NCBI RefSeq assembly: GCF_001644015.1
Contig: NZ_LUUI01000076.1
Coordinates: forward strand, 36,777 to 100,776
Length of the DNA stretch: 64,000 nucleotides
Source of the DNA: Methylomonas lenta
Lineage (GTDB): Bacteria > Pseudomonadota > Gammaproteobacteria > Methylococcales > Methylomonadaceae
Direction: 5' to 3'
The first letter of the stretch is position 1; every line of letters starts with the position of its first letter. Positions 1-10,016 of the stretch are shown here, one piece after another. Below the pieces are notes generated by a model, which did no database searches, was not told the DNA's origin, and saw nothing but the letters and a program-made list of their open reading frames with translations. Made by a program: the position numbers and the translations under genes.

Positions 1-705
1 GGCGCCTTTGACTAACTCAATCTCTTCGCGCAATTCGTCAGCCTGATAACCCAATAGTTCGTCCAGGTGCGGGTTGTTTAAGCCTTTTATGATTTCTGCT
101 TTGGCGATTTTGCCGCCGTGATGCGGGCTGAACAATAAAATTTCATCCTTGTACATCTGATACACGCCTTTGAAGCGTTTGCCCATGCCGATTGGCCAGG
201 TTATCGGTGCGCATTCTATTTGCAACACGCTTTCCACTTCATCCAGCAATTCGATGGGTTCACGGCCTTCACGGTCGAGTTTGTTGATGAAGGTAAGGAT
301 GGGTGTATCGCGTAACCGGCAGACTTCCATCAGTTTGATGGTTCTGTCTTCTACGCCTTTGGCGACGTCGATCACCATCAATGCCGAATCCACGGCGGTC
401 AATGTACGGTAAGTATCTTCAGAAAAGTCTTCGTGGCCTGGTGTGTCTAGCAGGTTGATAATGCAGTCGTTATGTTCGAACTGCATGACCGAGGTCGTCA
501 CCGAAATGCCGCGTTCCTTTTCCATTTCCATCCAGTCGGAGGTGGCATGGCGGGCTGCTTTGCGGCCTTTGACCGAGCCTGCCAGCTGAATGGCACCGCC
601 GAACAGTAATAGTTTTTCGGTGATGGTGGTTTTACCGGCATCCGGATGCGAGATGATGGCAAAGGTACGGCGTCTATTAGTTTCTGCGGTTATTTCGGAG
701 GTCAT
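1..705 (-). CDS. prfC: Peptide chain release factor 3, N-terminal part (cut by window edge)
   Basis: This is the first 235 codons of a translational GTPase, read on the minus strand from an ATG at 703-705; the gene continues past base 1. The GTPase motifs are visible: a P-loop (SHPDAGKTT), the G3 motif DTPGHEDF and the G4 motif NKLDR. The pattern around them ([19 protein letters not shown]) is that of release factor RF3, not EF-G or LepA. RF3 uses GTP hydrolysis in the cytoplasm to recycle RF1 and RF2 from the ribosome after termination. The reading frame is unbroken to the edge. The next gene upstream, the antiporter, is on the same strand and ends about 110 bases before this start. Confidence 0.93.
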   Translation of the reverse strand, partial: MTSEITAETNRRRTFAIISHPDAGKTTITEKLLLFGGAIQLAGSVKGRKAARHATSDWMEMEKERGISVTTSVMQFEHNDCIINLLDTPGHEDFSEDTYRTLTAVDSALMVIDVAKGVEDRTIKLMEVCRLRDTPILTFINKLDREGREPIELLDEVESVLQIECAPITWPIGMGKRFKGVYQMYKDEILLFSPHHGGKIAKAEIIKGLNNPHLDELLGYQADELREEIELVKGA

Positions 706-815
706 GGTCAGGAATAAATGGGTATATCAATTAGCTATTATCGCGGTTTTTGCGGTAAAAAATAAGTGCCGATTGTTGAGTATGCAGTTAAAACAAGCAT
801 GTATAGTTGCGTTAA

Positions 816-2744
816 CTAAGGTATGGACGTAGCCAGTTCCATGATTTGCTCTGGTGCATCATCGGTTTCAGTTGATTGGTTCACATCTTCCGTTTCAGCA
901 GGCATTAATGAGACTAACATCCAGCCGGGTTTTGGCGTTATATCGTTATCCTGCGAGAAGAATTTGATGGAGCCATTGGGGGGGACTGCAAACAACAGCG
1001 CAGTCGTTTCCGGGTGATGCTGATTAAAATGTTGAAAAGTATACTGCTCGGTAAATATGGTTTTGTGGATTTTGGCGCCATTGTTCAGCATGGCGAGCAA
1101 TTGTTTGATGTTGCTATCGGTATTAAATAAACTTCTGCCTATCAAGGGCATGCTGAAATTCGAGCGACTACCTGTGGGTGAGTTGTTTTCGGCTTGGATT
1201 GAATAAATAGCCTGACGTCCAAATTCAGCACGATACCGTTGGCAGGCGAGCTGATTGATTTCAGGATATTCAGATAAAGCCAGCATGTGGCCTATGCCTA
1301 TCAATTCCAAATGTTGGTCGGCGTGTTCAGAAACGATGTTGCCAAAATAAGTTTGCAAACCATCCATGCGCGCGGCCCGAATGTGACCCCAACTGGTATC
1401 GGCCATTAATACATCAAAACCGCAATCGCGCAGAGCGACCCCTAGCTGACGGCCAAAGGGGTTGGCGCCGACAATTAAAATACCTTTGGCCTCCGGTTCG
1501 CTGACGCCCAGTTTCTGCGCAATAAAACGAGAGGTAATGCTTTGCAGGACTACAGTGCCTATGATGATCATAAAGGTCAAGGGGACCAGTAAGTCGGCTT
1601 GTAAATATTCCAGGTCGGTTAGTAAGTGGCTGGATTGTGAGTCAGCAAGGTTTTTCACCTGATCGCTGTGTTCTTGCAAACGGAGGGCAAACACCGCTGC
1701 AGTCGCAGCGGCAACGATGCCGCGCGGAGCAATCCAGCCTATCATGATTTTTTCACCCAATTTAAGTGAGGTGCCTCGTGTGGCAAGAAAGGCCTTTATC
1801 GGGCGGGCGATGAATTGAATCACCAAAAATACTCCGGCCGCCTTCCAGCCCAGTGCCATAAACAATGAAAAGTTGATGCGGGCCGCTAAAATAATAAACA
1901 GTCCGGAAATCAACAATACGCTGAGACTTTCTTTGAAGTTTAAGATGTCGTCGGTGGGCACCTGTTTCATATTGGTGAGTGTGATACCCATTATTGTCAC
2001 TGCGATTAAGCCGGATTCGTGCTCTACTGCATTCGATGCAGCAAAGACGCCAAACACTAAAGCTAGGGCGGCAATGTTGTGTAGATATTCCGGCAACGAA
2101 TGATTGCGTATCAAGCGACCGAAACCATAGCCCGCTATGGCACCAATACAGGAACTTAATAACAGGGTTTTGAAGAAAATAATCAGCGTTTGCCCGATGG
2201 CTTCGCTGTCGGCTTCGGAGATGATGAACTGAAACACTAAAAGGCCTAGAAAAGCACCAATGGGGTCGATGACGATGCCTTCCCAGCGTAATATTTTGGC
2301 GATATTTGCGGTAGGTCTAACCGTGCGTAGCATCGGTACTACGACTGTAGGTCCTGTGACGACAGTAATGGCACCAAACAGAAAAGACAGTTTCCAGGAA
2401 AAATCTAGTAACCAATGTGTGGCTAAGGCAATGATAATCCAGGTAACTAAAACACCGGTCGTAACCAGGCGGCGTACCACCACTTGTAGGCCTTGAATTT
2501 CTTTAAATTTAAGTGTCAGGCTGCCTTCGAACAAAATGACAGCAACAGCAAGCGAAATAATGGGCAATAAGAGTTGTCCAAATAGTTCATCCGGGTTTAG
2601 CAAGCCCGTGCCGGGCCCAACCAGAATACCTGCTAGCAGCAAGAATAAGATAGCGGGTAGCTTGACCCGCCAAGCAAACCACTGGCAGAGAATGCTGATT
2701 AAACCGATGCCGGCCAGGGCAAAAATAACATCATCATCATGCAT
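816..2744 (-). CDS. CPA-type sodium/proton antiporter with C-terminal TrkA-N (RCK) domain
   Basis: This is a 642-residue inner-membrane cation:proton antiporter. About the first 390 residues are a chain of hydrophobic helices typical of the monovalent cation/proton antiporter superfamily, starting with an LPAILFLLLAGILVGPGTG-like segment. A cytoplasmic nucleotide-binding TrkA-N fold begins near residue 415 (GILIVGANPFGRQLG, a Rossmann glycine motif). The last 100 residues look like a short TrkA-C module. Such proteins exchange Na+ or K+ for H+ and are often gated by nucleotides. The ion cannot be told from sequence. The start is an ATG in a run of Met-His-Asp-Asp-Asp codons, with a GGAG about 12 bases upstream. 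It precedes prfC on the same strand. Confidence 0.87.
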   Translation of the reverse strand: MHDDDVIFALAGIGLISILCQWFAWRVKLPAILFLLLAGILVGPGTGLLNPDELFGQLLLPIISLAVAVILFEGSLTLKFKEIQGLQVVVRRLVTTGVLVTWIIIALATHWLLDFSWKLSFLFGAITVVTGPTVVVPMLRTVRPTANIAKILRWEGIVIDPIGAFLGLLVFQFIISEADSEAIGQTLIIFFKTLLLSSCIGAIAGYGFGRLIRNHSLPEYLHNIAALALVFGVFAASNAVEHESGLIAVTIMGITLTNMKQVPTDDILNFKESLSVLLISGLFIILAARINFSLFMALGWKAAGVFLVIQFIARPIKAFLATRGTSLKLGEKIMIGWIAPRGIVAAATAAVFALRLQEHSDQVKNLADSQSSHLLTDLEYLQADLLVPLTFMIIIGTVVLQSITSRFIAQKLGVSEPEAKGILIVGANPFGRQLGVALRDCGFDVLMADTSWGHIRAARMDGLQTYFGNIVSEHADQHLELIGIGHMLALSEYPEINQLACQRYRAEFGRQAIYSIQAENNSPTGSRSNFSMPLIGRSLFNTDSNIKQLLAMLNNGAKIHKTIFTEQYTFQHFNQHHPETTALLFAVPPNGSIKFFSQDNDITPKPGWMLVSLMPAETEDVNQSTETDDAPEQIMELATSIP

Positions 2745-3016
2745 GTGTTTGAATAGCTCCGTTGTGTTGGCTGGCTATGGCAGAGAGGTTTCTTGCAACA
2801 GCAGCACAAGGTTTTGATAGAAAAACCCTGTAAATTCCTAAAAATGATATGTTCCTGGTTCGCAATCTGGCCTTGTGTGATATGTACAAAAAGCAAGCTG
2901 TCAGCAGGGTTTCAAACACTATGTTACCAAAGCTAAGGCCAAGTTAATTTAAAAAACGTTAACGGCAATTCCTGTAACTATCAAGTCTGCTATAGCTGTA
3001 TTTAGATACTGCTTGG

Positions 3017-3045
3017 TTGACAAGGCTTAAACCAGCTGATAATTT
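3017..3045 (+). promoter_or_regulatory. Sigma70-type promoter of the hrcA-grpE-dnaK operon
   Basis: A perfect -35 box TTGACA (3017-3022) is separated by 17 bases from a -10 box TAATTT (3040-3045). It lies about 50 bases before the hrcA start, and the expected transcription start falls inside the CIRCE operator. Repressor binding would therefore block initiation. Confidence 0.75.
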
Positions 3046-3048
3046 TCT

Positions 3049-3075
3049 CTGGCACTCACGCATTCAGAGTGCTAA
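3049..3075 (+). promoter_or_regulatory. CIRCE operator (HrcA binding site)
   Basis: The inverted repeat CTGGCACTC - 9 bases - GAGTGCTAA matches the CIRCE consensus TTAGCACTC-N9-GAGTGCTAA. The right arm is perfect and the left arm differs at two positions. It sits directly downstream of the -10 box and upstream of hrcA, so HrcA is expected to repress its own operon. No second CIRCE is seen before dnaJ, which is now separated from this promoter by inserted DNA. Confidence 0.9.
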
Positions 3076-3096
3076 TAGTCGGCTTTAGGTGGCGAT

Positions 3097-4137
3097 GTGA
3101 TAAACAATCAGGATTTAAACGAGAGATCGCTTTACCTTTTAAAAACGCTGGTGGAACGCTATATACATGACGGTCAACCTGTTGGTTCAAGGGTGTTGTC
3201 CAAAGACCCTAAGTTAAATCTAAGTCCTGCCACCATACGCAATGTGATGGCTGATTTGGAAGATATGGGCTTGATACATTCTCCACATACATCGGCGGGC
3301 CGCGTGCCAACTGTCAGCGGCTATCGCTTGTTCGTAAACAGCTTGTTGACGGTTAAGCCACTAGAATCCAGCGAACTGGATCAATTTCAAAGCAGCTTGC
3401 TGGCAGACACAGATGAGCCTGGCGATGTGTTAGGCAAAGCCTCCAGATTACTATCTGATGTGACTAAAATGGCCGGTGTGGTGACCTTGCCGCGCAGGGA
3501 AACCGTGGTGTTGCGGCATATCGAATTTTTACCGATGTCTAATACTCGTGTGTTGGTGATTTTTGTCACCGATGGGCAAGAAGTGCATAACAAAATCATA
3601 CACACGGACAGATTGTATAGCCCGGCAGAACTGCAGCAAGCGGCCAATTATCTGAATGCTGTGTATGCTGGCCGTAGTTTGGCCAAAATTCGCGATTTAA
3701 TTTTGAAAGACATGGAAGGCGATCGTAATAAAGTCAATCAGGGTATGATTGATGCAGTAAATATGGCGCAATTAACCTTTTCCCAGAAGCCGAAAGATGA
3801 TTATGTCTTGAGCGGCGAAACCAATCTGATGGGTTTTTCGGAGTTATCGGACATGGAGCGTTTGAAACAGTTGTTTGAAGCGTTTAGTCAAAAGCGTGGT
3901 GTGATTCATTTGTTGGATCAATGTCTGCTAGTCGAAGGCGTGCAGATTTTTATCGGCGAGGAATCGGGTTATCAGGCTTTTGATCATTGCAGTCTGGTTA
4001 CCTCGTCATATTCCATTAATGACGAAGTAGTAGGTGTGCTGGGTGTGATTGGACCGACGCGCATGGCTTACGAAAAAATCATACCGTTTGTCGATGTAAC
4101 GGCAAAATTATTAAGCGCGGCCTTGAATAGCAAATAA
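3097..4137 (+). CDS. hrcA: Heat-inducible transcription repressor HrcA
   Basis: This 346-residue protein is the normal length for HrcA. It has an N-terminal winged helix (LNERSLYLLKTLVERYI through SPATIRNVMADLEDMG and the SAGRVPT turn) and a long GAF-like regulatory region. HrcA dimers bind CIRCE, and the protein is kept active by GroE, so repression eases during protein-folding stress. The start is a GTG at 3097, preceded by AGGTGG at 3087-3092. The CIRCE element just upstream and the grpE and dnaK genes downstream (50-base gap) confirm the role as operon autoregulator. An ATG two bases earlier is out of frame. Confidence 0.96.
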   Translation: MINNQDLNERSLYLLKTLVERYIHDGQPVGSRVLSKDPKLNLSPATIRNVMADLEDMGLIHSPHTSAGRVPTVSGYRLFVNSLLTVKPLESSELDQFQSSLLADTDEPGDVLGKASRLLSDVTKMAGVVTLPRRETVVLRHIEFLPMSNTRVLVIFVTDGQEVHNKIIHTDRLYSPAELQQAANYLNAVYAGRSLAKIRDLILKDMEGDRNKVNQGMIDAVNMAQLTFSQKPKDDYVLSGETNLMGFSELSDMERLKQLFEAFSQKRGVIHLLDQCLLVEGVQIFIGEESGYQAFDHCSLVTSSYSINDEVVGVLGVIGPTRMAYEKIIPFVDVTAKLLSAALNSK

Positions 4138-4187
4138 ACGCCCTTATCGTTATACGGAACTTAAAAATTACAACTTTGGAGTGAACC

Positions 4188-4832
4188 ATGAGTCATCAGC
4201 AATCAAGCCATGAGCAGCAGACGGATAGTGATTTAATCGCTGAAGTGCTTGAGCAAACCAACGAAGTGTTTTCTGAGCAAGTCGAAGAAAATGCCGAGGA
4301 TACCCAGCCGGTAGAAGTCAGTATCGAAGTCTTGCAGCAACAATTAGCAGAGGCGCAACAGCAAGCTGCGGCAAACCTGGACAAAGCCGTGCGTACCTTG
4401 GCGGAAATGGAAAACCTGAAAAAGCGGGTACAGAAAGACCTGGAAGATGAGCGCAAATACGGCTTGGCCAAATTTGCCAAAGAATTATTGAGTGTGCTGG
4501 ATAGTCTGGAATTAGGTGTTCAAGCGGCTGCGGGCGATAGTCCGGAGCTGGTTAAGCTTAGGGAAGGTAGCGAGCTGACCATGAAACAGTTCGAAGCCGT
4601 GTTTGCCAAATTCAATATCGAAACCATCGATCCTGCCGGGCAGCCGTTTAATCCGGAATTACATCAGGCCATGGTCATGCAACCCAGTTCAACCATTGCG
4701 CCTAATCATGTCATCACTGTGTTCCAAAAAGGTTATGTTTTAAACGGCCGTTTGTTGCGTCCGGCGATGGTGGTGGTTGCCAAAGCCGAGGATAAACCGG
4801 TCGATAGCTCAAAAATTGATGAGCAGGCTTGA
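4188..4832 (+). CDS. grpE: Nucleotide exchange factor GrpE
   Basis: GrpE (214 residues) releases ADP from DnaK and acts as a dimer. The sequence shows an acidic, Gln-rich N-terminal tail, a long helical stalk (roughly residues 45-110, including TLAEMENLKKRVQKD) and a C-terminal beta domain ending in the family signature FNPELHQAMVMQPS and VLNGRLLRPAMVVVAK. It has a good Shine-Dalgarno (TTGGAG) eight bases before the ATG. It lies between hrcA and dnaK on the same strand, so all three are probably co-transcribed from the CIRCE-controlled promoter. Confidence 0.96.
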   Translation: MSHQQSSHEQQTDSDLIAEVLEQTNEVFSEQVEENAEDTQPVEVSIEVLQQQLAEAQQQAAANLDKAVRTLAEMENLKKRVQKDLEDERKYGLAKFAKELLSVLDSLELGVQAAAGDSPELVKLREGSELTMKQFEAVFAKFNIETIDPAGQPFNPELHQAMVMQPSSTIAPNHVITVFQKGYVLNGRLLRPAMVVVAKAEDKPVDSSKIDEQA

Positions 4833-4901
4833 AATTAAAACTATCAACCGCATATCGCTAACAACTTTTTAATTTACCTATTCAAGTCTGGAGAAAATTC
4901 A

Positions 4902-6836
4902 ATGGCTAAAATGATCGGAATCGATTTGGGCACCACTAACTCATGTGTGGCTGTCCTGGAAAATGGCACTGCCCGCGTGATCGAAAATAGCGAAGGCGCA
5001 CGTACCACTCCCTCTATTATCGCCTTTACTGGCGACAACGAAGTATTGGTTGGTCAATCGGCCAAACGCCAAGCGGTCACCAATCCTGAAAACACTTTGT
5101 TTGCCATCAAACGTCTGATCGGCCGTCGCTTTAAAGAAGATGCGGTGCAAAAAGATATCAAAATGGTGCCATACAAAATTATGGAAGCCAACAATGGCGA
5201 TGCCTGGGTGGAATGCCACGGCAAAAAAATGGCGCCGCCTGAAGTATCATCTCGCGTATTGATGAAGATGAAAAAAGACGCCGAAGCCTTTTTGGGTGAA
5301 GAAGTCACCGAAGCTGTGATCACCGTACCGGCCTATTTCAACGATTCACAACGTCAAGCGACTAAAGACGCTGGTCGGATTGCCGGTCTGGACGTCAAAC
5401 GCATCATCAATGAACCGACTGCTGCGGCATTGGCGTTCGGCATGGACAAACCTAAAGGTGATACCACCATCGCGGTTTACGACTTGGGTGGTGGTACGTT
5501 TGATATTTCCATCATCGAAATCGCTGAAATCGAAGGCGAGCACCAGTTCGAAGTATTGGCCACCAACGGCGATACTTTCCTGGGCGGCGAAGATTTTGAC
5601 TTGCGCGTCATAGAATTTTTGGCCGGCGAGTTTAAAAAAGACAGCGGCATCGATCTGCACAACGATCCTCTGGCATTGCAGCGTTTGAAAGAAGCCGCGG
5701 AAAAAGCCAAAATCGAGCTATCGTCTTCCGAGCAAACCGACATTAATCTGCCGTACATCACAGCGGATGCGGCAGGTCCTAAGCATTTGAACGTTAAACT
5801 GACCCGCGCCAAACTGGAGTCGTTGGTTGACGAGTTGATCGAGCGCACCAAAGGCCCTTGCCTGCAAGCGATTAAAGATGCCGGCATTTCAACATCAAAA
5901 ATTAACGATGTGATTTTGGTCGGTGGTCAATCGCGGATGCCGAAAGTACAGGCTTTTGTAAAAGAATTGTTCGGTAAAGAGCCGCGTAAAGACGTTAACC
6001 CTGACGAAGCAGTAGCGCTGGGCGCAGCGATTCAAGCCGGTGTTTTGGGTGGCGATGTTAAAGACGTATTATTGTTGGATGTGACGCCACTGTCTTTGGG
6101 TATCGAAACCCTGGGCGGCGTGATGACCAAGTTAATCGAGAAAAACACCACTATTCCGACTAACGCTTCGCAAGTGTTCTCGACTGCGGAAGACAACCAA
6201 ACAGCGGTTACCGTACACGTATTGCAAGGCGAGCGCGAAGTGGCTTCCGGCAATAAATCCTTGGGCCGTTTCGATTTACAGGACATTCCACCTGCACCAC
6301 GGGGTATTCCGCAAGTCGAAGTGTCTTTTGATATCGATGCCAACGGTATTTTGAACGTGTCTGCCAAAGACAAAGCTACCGGTAAAAAACAATCGATTAT
6401 TATCAAAGCCTCCAGCGGTTTGTCCGACGACGAAGTTGAACGTATGGTCAGAGATGCTGAATTGCATGCTGATGAAGATCGCAAGTTGAAAGAGCTGGTT
6501 TCCGCGCGTAATTCAGCCGAAGGCATGATACACGCCACCGAAAAATCCATGAAAGACTTGGGTGATCAAGTCAGCGGCGAAGAAAAATCAGCCATTGAGT
6601 CTGCGATTAGTGACTTGCATGCTGTGTTGAAAGGCGACGATAAAGATGCCATCGAAGCCAAAACCAATGCGTTGACCGAACTGTCCGGCAAACTGGCTGA
6701 GCGGGTTTATGCTCAAAAAGGTGGTGCGGAAGCCGGTGCTGGTGAAGCGCATGCTGAAGGTGGTCAACAACAAGCCGATTCAGATCACGATGTGGTCGAT
6801 GCCGAGTTTGAGGAAGTTAAGGACGATAATAAGTAA
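4902..6836 (+). CDS. dnaK: Molecular chaperone DnaK (Hsp70)
   Basis: This 644-residue Hsp70 is full length. The ATPase domain (about residues 1-385) has [14 protein letters not shown], the [15 protein letters not shown] segment, the DLGGGTFD phosphate motif and VGGQSRMP. The [11 protein letters not shown] linker leads into the substrate-binding beta domain and a helical lid, ending in an acidic tail EEVKDDNK. It folds and refolds client proteins in the cytoplasm with DnaJ and GrpE. The ribosome site CTGGAG precedes the ATG. A clear terminator follows the stop, which uncouples it from dnaJ. Confidence 0.98.
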   Translation: MAKMIGIDLGTTNSCVAVLENGTARVIENSEGARTTPSIIAFTGDNEVLVGQSAKRQAVTNPENTLFAIKRLIGRRFKEDAVQKDIKMVPYKIMEANNGDAWVECHGKKMAPPEVSSRVLMKMKKDAEAFLGEEVTEAVITVPAYFNDSQRQATKDAGRIAGLDVKRIINEPTAAALAFGMDKPKGDTTIAVYDLGGGTFDISIIEIAEIEGEHQFEVLATNGDTFLGGEDFDLRVIEFLAGEFKKDSGIDLHNDPLALQRLKEAAEKAKIELSSSEQTDINLPYITADAAGPKHLNVKLTRAKLESLVDELIERTKGPCLQAIKDAGISTSKINDVILVGGQSRMPKVQAFVKELFGKEPRKDVNPDEAVALGAAIQAGVLGGDVKDVLLLDVTPLSLGIETLGGVMTKLIEKNTTIPTNASQVFSTAEDNQTAVTVHVLQGEREVASGNKSLGRFDLQDIPPAPRGIPQVEVSFDIDANGILNVSAKDKATGKKQSIIIKASSGLSDDEVERMVRDAELHADEDRKLKELVSARNSAEGMIHATEKSMKDLGDQVSGEEKSAIESAISDLHAVLKGDDKDAIEAKTNALTELSGKLAERVYAQKGGAEAGAGEAHAEGGQQQADSDHDVVDAEFEEVKDDNK

Positions 6837-6842
6837 TGCATA

Positions 6843-6882
6843 GGGCGGATTGCCGAAAGGTAATCCGCCTTTACTTTTTATT
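6843..6882 (+). terminator. Rho-independent terminator after dnaK
   Basis: GGCGGATT (6844-6851) pairs with AATCCGCC (6862-6869). The stem is extended inward by G-T, C-G and C-G pairs to a GAAA loop and is followed by a T-rich run (TTTACTTTTTATTT). It begins seven bases after the dnaK stop, so hrcA-grpE-dnaK transcription should end here rather than continue to dnaJ. Confidence 0.88.
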
Positions 6883-6903
6883 TATCGTCCCCAAGCTCTG
6901 CGT

Positions 6904-7057
6904 CAATGCCATTAAGTTAAGAAAAAGCTCCCTCTCCTGCTGGAGAGGGTTGGGGAGAGGAGATTTATAATAAGGCAAAAAAGCTTTATTTAATCCCCTC
7001 ATCCTAACCTTCTCCCGGAGGGAGAAGGGATTGTTCTTCCTTAACTTAATGGCAGTG
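6904..7057. mobile_element. 154-bp MITE-like element with 18-bp terminal inverted repeats and 11-bp target duplication
   Basis: The ends CAATGCCATTAAGTTAAG (6904-6921) and CTTAACTTAATGGCAGTG (7040-7057) are inverted repeats with one mismatch. The element is flanked by the direct repeat AAGCTCTGCGT at 6893-6903 and 7058-7068, a clean 11-bp target duplication. Inside are two strong hairpins: CCCTCTCC/GGAGAGGG (6930-6949) and CCTTCTCCC/GGGAGAAGG (7008-7028). There is no coding capacity, so it would need a transposase supplied in trans. An 11-bp duplication fits an IS4-like parent, which is inference. The first 88 bases are identical to 63913-64000. Confidence 0.85.
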
Positions 7058-7091
7058 AAGCTCTGCGTGGTAACGCTATGGGCTGCAGTCC

Positions 7092-7123
7092 GTAGGATGG
7101 GTAGAGCGATAGCGAAACCCATC
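7092..7123 (+). repeat. REP sequence, copy 1 (GTAG-footed)
   Basis: This 32-base imperfect palindrome begins with the tetranucleotide GTAG, has GATGGGT near the start and ACCCATC at the end, and can fold into a hairpin. Its reverse complement differs from copies 2 and 3 at one position. A GTAG foot is the established recognition feature of REP-associated tyrosine transposases, and such a gene lies about 275 bases downstream. Copies 1 and 2 are in opposite orientation, as in a BIME. Confidence 0.8.
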
Positions 7124-7124
7124 G

Positions 7125-7213
7125 ATTTAAAGCGTTTCACCGCTATGTTAAAGCAGCATTCTGTAAACGGTGTGGTCGGAGTTGGTGTTTTGGAGAGTGA
7201 GTCGGGATCATAA
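7125..7213 (+). pseudogene. Decayed 3' end of a REP-associated tyrosine transposase
   Basis: Translation reads FHRYVK followed by degraded sequence. At the DNA level the segment matches the last ~90 bases of the intact RAYT at 7398-7928: both have TTTCAYCGYTATGTTAAA, then GCATTCT, GGTCGG, GTTTTGGARAGTGA and a terminal TAA. It lies precisely between two inverted REPs (7092-7123 and 7231-7262), so it is the remnant of an older RAYT copy whose 5' part is gone. Confidence 0.6.
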
Positions 7214-7230
7214 ATAGTTGGTACTGTCTT

Positions 7231-7262
7231 GATGGGTTTCGCTGTCGCTCTACCCATCCTAC
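7231..7262 (-). repeat. REP sequence, copy 2
   Basis: A 32-base palindromic unit, identical to copy 3 at 7935-7966 and in the same orientation. Its GTAG foot is on the minus strand (GATGGG at the left, CCTAC at the right). It flanks both the RAYT relic and, 135 bases on, the intact RAYT gene. Confidence 0.82.
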
Positions 7263-7397
7263 ATTGCTGTTAATCGAGCGTAATTATATTGAAGCTGTCA
7301 ATATCAACTCCACGGAATTGCTGGACGAGTTATCGTAGTGGTTAACAATTTGATGGTTGTCTGGCGGCGCTAATTAACCTGTAAAGGTATTGAAGCA

Positions 7398-7928
7398 ATG
7401 ACAGAATACCGTCGCTATCGAATCAAAGCTGGCTGTTATTTTTTTACCGTCAATTTGGCTGAGCGAAATCGAGCATTATTGGTTGAACATGTCGGCACTT
7501 TGCGGGAAGCCTTTCGGAATGTGAGGCAAAAGCATCCTTTTAGCATTGATGCCATGGTTGTGTTGCCGGAACATCTGCATTGCATATGGACTTTGCCGGA
7601 AGGTGACGATGATTTCAGTCTGCGTTGGCGACAAATTAAAGCCGAGTTTTCGCGCAATATTGAATCAGTTGAGTGGATTTCCAATAGTCGGGCGCTTAAG
7701 CAAGAACGGGGCATTTGGCAAAGGCGATTTTGGGAACATTGCGTCAGAGATGAAGACGACTTTATGAAGCATGTGGATTATATTCATTTCAACCCAGTCA
7801 AGCATGGTCTTGTAAAATGGGCGCAAGATTGGCCTTATTCGTCGTTTCATCGTTATGTTAAACGCGGCATTCTTCCTGTGAATTGGTCGGGTGCTAACGT
7901 TTTGGAAAGTGATTTGGATTTGGAATAA
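7398..7928 (+). CDS. REP-associated tyrosine transposase (RAYT, Y1_Tnp/IS200-like HUH family)
   Basis: This 176-residue protein has the Y1 transposase layout. The HUH metal site is HLH at residues 59-61 (within VLPEHLHCIW), and the single catalytic tyrosine is Tyr128 in DYIHFNPVKHG. The WRQIKAEFSR and QRRFWEHCVRDEDDF segments between them are typical of RAYTs. These enzymes bind and cleave single-stranded REP DNA at GTAG-footed hairpins and are single-copy, domesticated-looking relatives of IS200/IS605. The flanking GTAG REPs (7231-7262 and 7935-7966, the latter six bases after the stop) are its likely substrates. The frame is intact, so it may be active. It sits between dnaK and dnaJ, an unusual place. 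Confidence 0.92.
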   Translation: MTEYRRYRIKAGCYFFTVNLAERNRALLVEHVGTLREAFRNVRQKHPFSIDAMVVLPEHLHCIWTLPEGDDDFSLRWRQIKAEFSRNIESVEWISNSRALKQERGIWQRRFWEHCVRDEDDFMKHVDYIHFNPVKHGLVKWAQDWPYSSFHRYVKRGILPVNWSGANVLESDLDLE

Positions 7929-7934
7929 TTGTTT

Positions 7935-7966
7935 GATGGGTTTCGCTGTCGCTCTACCCATCCTAC
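7935..7966 (-). repeat. REP sequence, copy 3
   Basis: A 32-base unit, base-for-base identical to copy 2, with the same orientation. It lies six bases after the RAYT stop codon and 43 bases before dnaJ. Together with copy 2 it brackets the transposase gene. Confidence 0.82.
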
Positions 7967-8009
7967 GTTCTCGTAAATAAATATTAAAGAAATATCCCTT
8001 AAATTAAAA

Positions 8010-9152
8010 ATGGCCGCAAAAGAAGATTTTTACAAACTGCTGGAAGTTGATCGCAACGCCAGTGAAGCCGAGATCAAGAAAAGTTATCGCAAGATGGCGA
8101 TGAAATTTCATCCGGACAGAAATAGTGACAGTCCAGTGGAAGCTGAGAAGAAATTCAAGCTGATCAAGGAAGCTTATGAAGTGCTGTCGGACCCGAAAAA
8201 ACGTTCGGCTTATGATCAATTTGGTCATGCCGGCGTCGATCAGTCCATGGGCGGTCGTGGTGGTTTTAGCGGCGGCGGTGCGGATTTTAGTGATATTTTT
8301 GGTGATGTGTTCGGTGATATTTTTGGCGGCGGTGGCCGGCAGCAGCGCAGCAACGTGCAGCGTGGCGCCGATTTACGCTACAACCTGGAGTTGACGCTGG
8401 AAGAGGCTGTAGGTGGCACCGAGGCGGTCGTTAAGGTGCCTGTGCTGGTGGCGTGCGGTGAATGTAGCGGCTCCGGCGCTAAAAAAGGTAGTAGCCCTGT
8501 CACCTGTAGCACCTGTCATGGCCACGGCCAGGTCAGGATGCAACAGGGATTCTTTTCCGTGCAACAAACTTGTCCGACCTGTCATGGCAGCGGCAAGCAG
8601 ATCAAAGATCCCTGTCCTAAATGTTACGGTCAGGGGCGGATACAGGAAACCAAAACCCTCAATGTCAAAGTACCACCCGGAGTAGATACCGGTGACCGGA
8701 TACGGTTGGCCGGGGAAGGCGAGGCCGGCGTGAATAGTGGGCCATCGGGAGATCTGTATGTACAAGTGCAGGTTAAGGATCATGCGATTTTTACCCGCGA
8801 TGGCGCCAATTTATATTGTGAAATGCCCATCAGTTTTCCAACTGCCTGCTTAGGCGGTGAACTGGAAGTGCCGACTCTAAATGGTAAAGTTAAGCTGAAA
8901 GTCCCTGCGGAAACGCAAACCGGCAAACTATTCCGCTTACGAGGTAAAGGTGTTAAGCCGGTGCGTGGTGGTGCGGTAGGTGATTTGTTGTGCCGAGTGC
9001 AGATTGAAACACCTGTGCGCTTAACCAAAGAACAGCAAGCCTTGGTAGAGCAGTTGCAGGCATCACTCAGTGGTGGTGGCAAGCAGCATAGCCCGCAAGA
9101 GCACGGCTGGGTTGACGGTGTGAAAAGCTTTTTCGATAAATTGACAGGATAA
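8010..9152 (+). CDS. dnaJ: Chaperone protein DnaJ (Hsp40)
   Basis: DnaJ (380 residues) delivers unfolded proteins to DnaK and stimulates its ATPase. The sequence shows the J domain with the HPD motif (KFHPDRN), a Gly/Phe-rich linker (about residues 75-115) and four zinc-binding CxxCxGxG repeats ([32 protein letters not shown]). A C-terminal client-binding region follows. There is no strong ribosome site before the ATG (upstream is A/T rich). Normally the gene directly follows dnaK; here a terminator, a MITE and a REP/RAYT block intervene, so it must have its own promoter or depend on read-through from the RAYT. dapB follows after three bases. Confidence 0.97.
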   Translation: MAAKEDFYKLLEVDRNASEAEIKKSYRKMAMKFHPDRNSDSPVEAEKKFKLIKEAYEVLSDPKKRSAYDQFGHAGVDQSMGGRGGFSGGGADFSDIFGDVFGDIFGGGGRQQRSNVQRGADLRYNLELTLEEAVGGTEAVVKVPVLVACGECSGSGAKKGSSPVTCSTCHGHGQVRMQQGFFSVQQTCPTCHGSGKQIKDPCPKCYGQGRIQETKTLNVKVPPGVDTGDRIRLAGEGEAGVNSGPSGDLYVQVQVKDHAIFTRDGANLYCEMPISFPTACLGGELEVPTLNGKVKLKVPAETQTGKLFRLRGKGVKPVRGGAVGDLLCRVQIETPVRLTKEQQALVEQLQASLSGGGKQHSPQEHGWVDGVKSFFDKLTG

Positions 9153-9965
<813 letters not shown>

Positions 9966-10016
9966 TGACCAAATCGCCATAATTTCGTAAAATTGCATTA
10001 GTTTTTACTCTCTCGG

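Noticed and set aside
7031-7213. 60-codon frame covering MITE end and RAYT relic
   Set aside because: It joins the MITE end, a REP and the relic in one accidental frame; not a gene.
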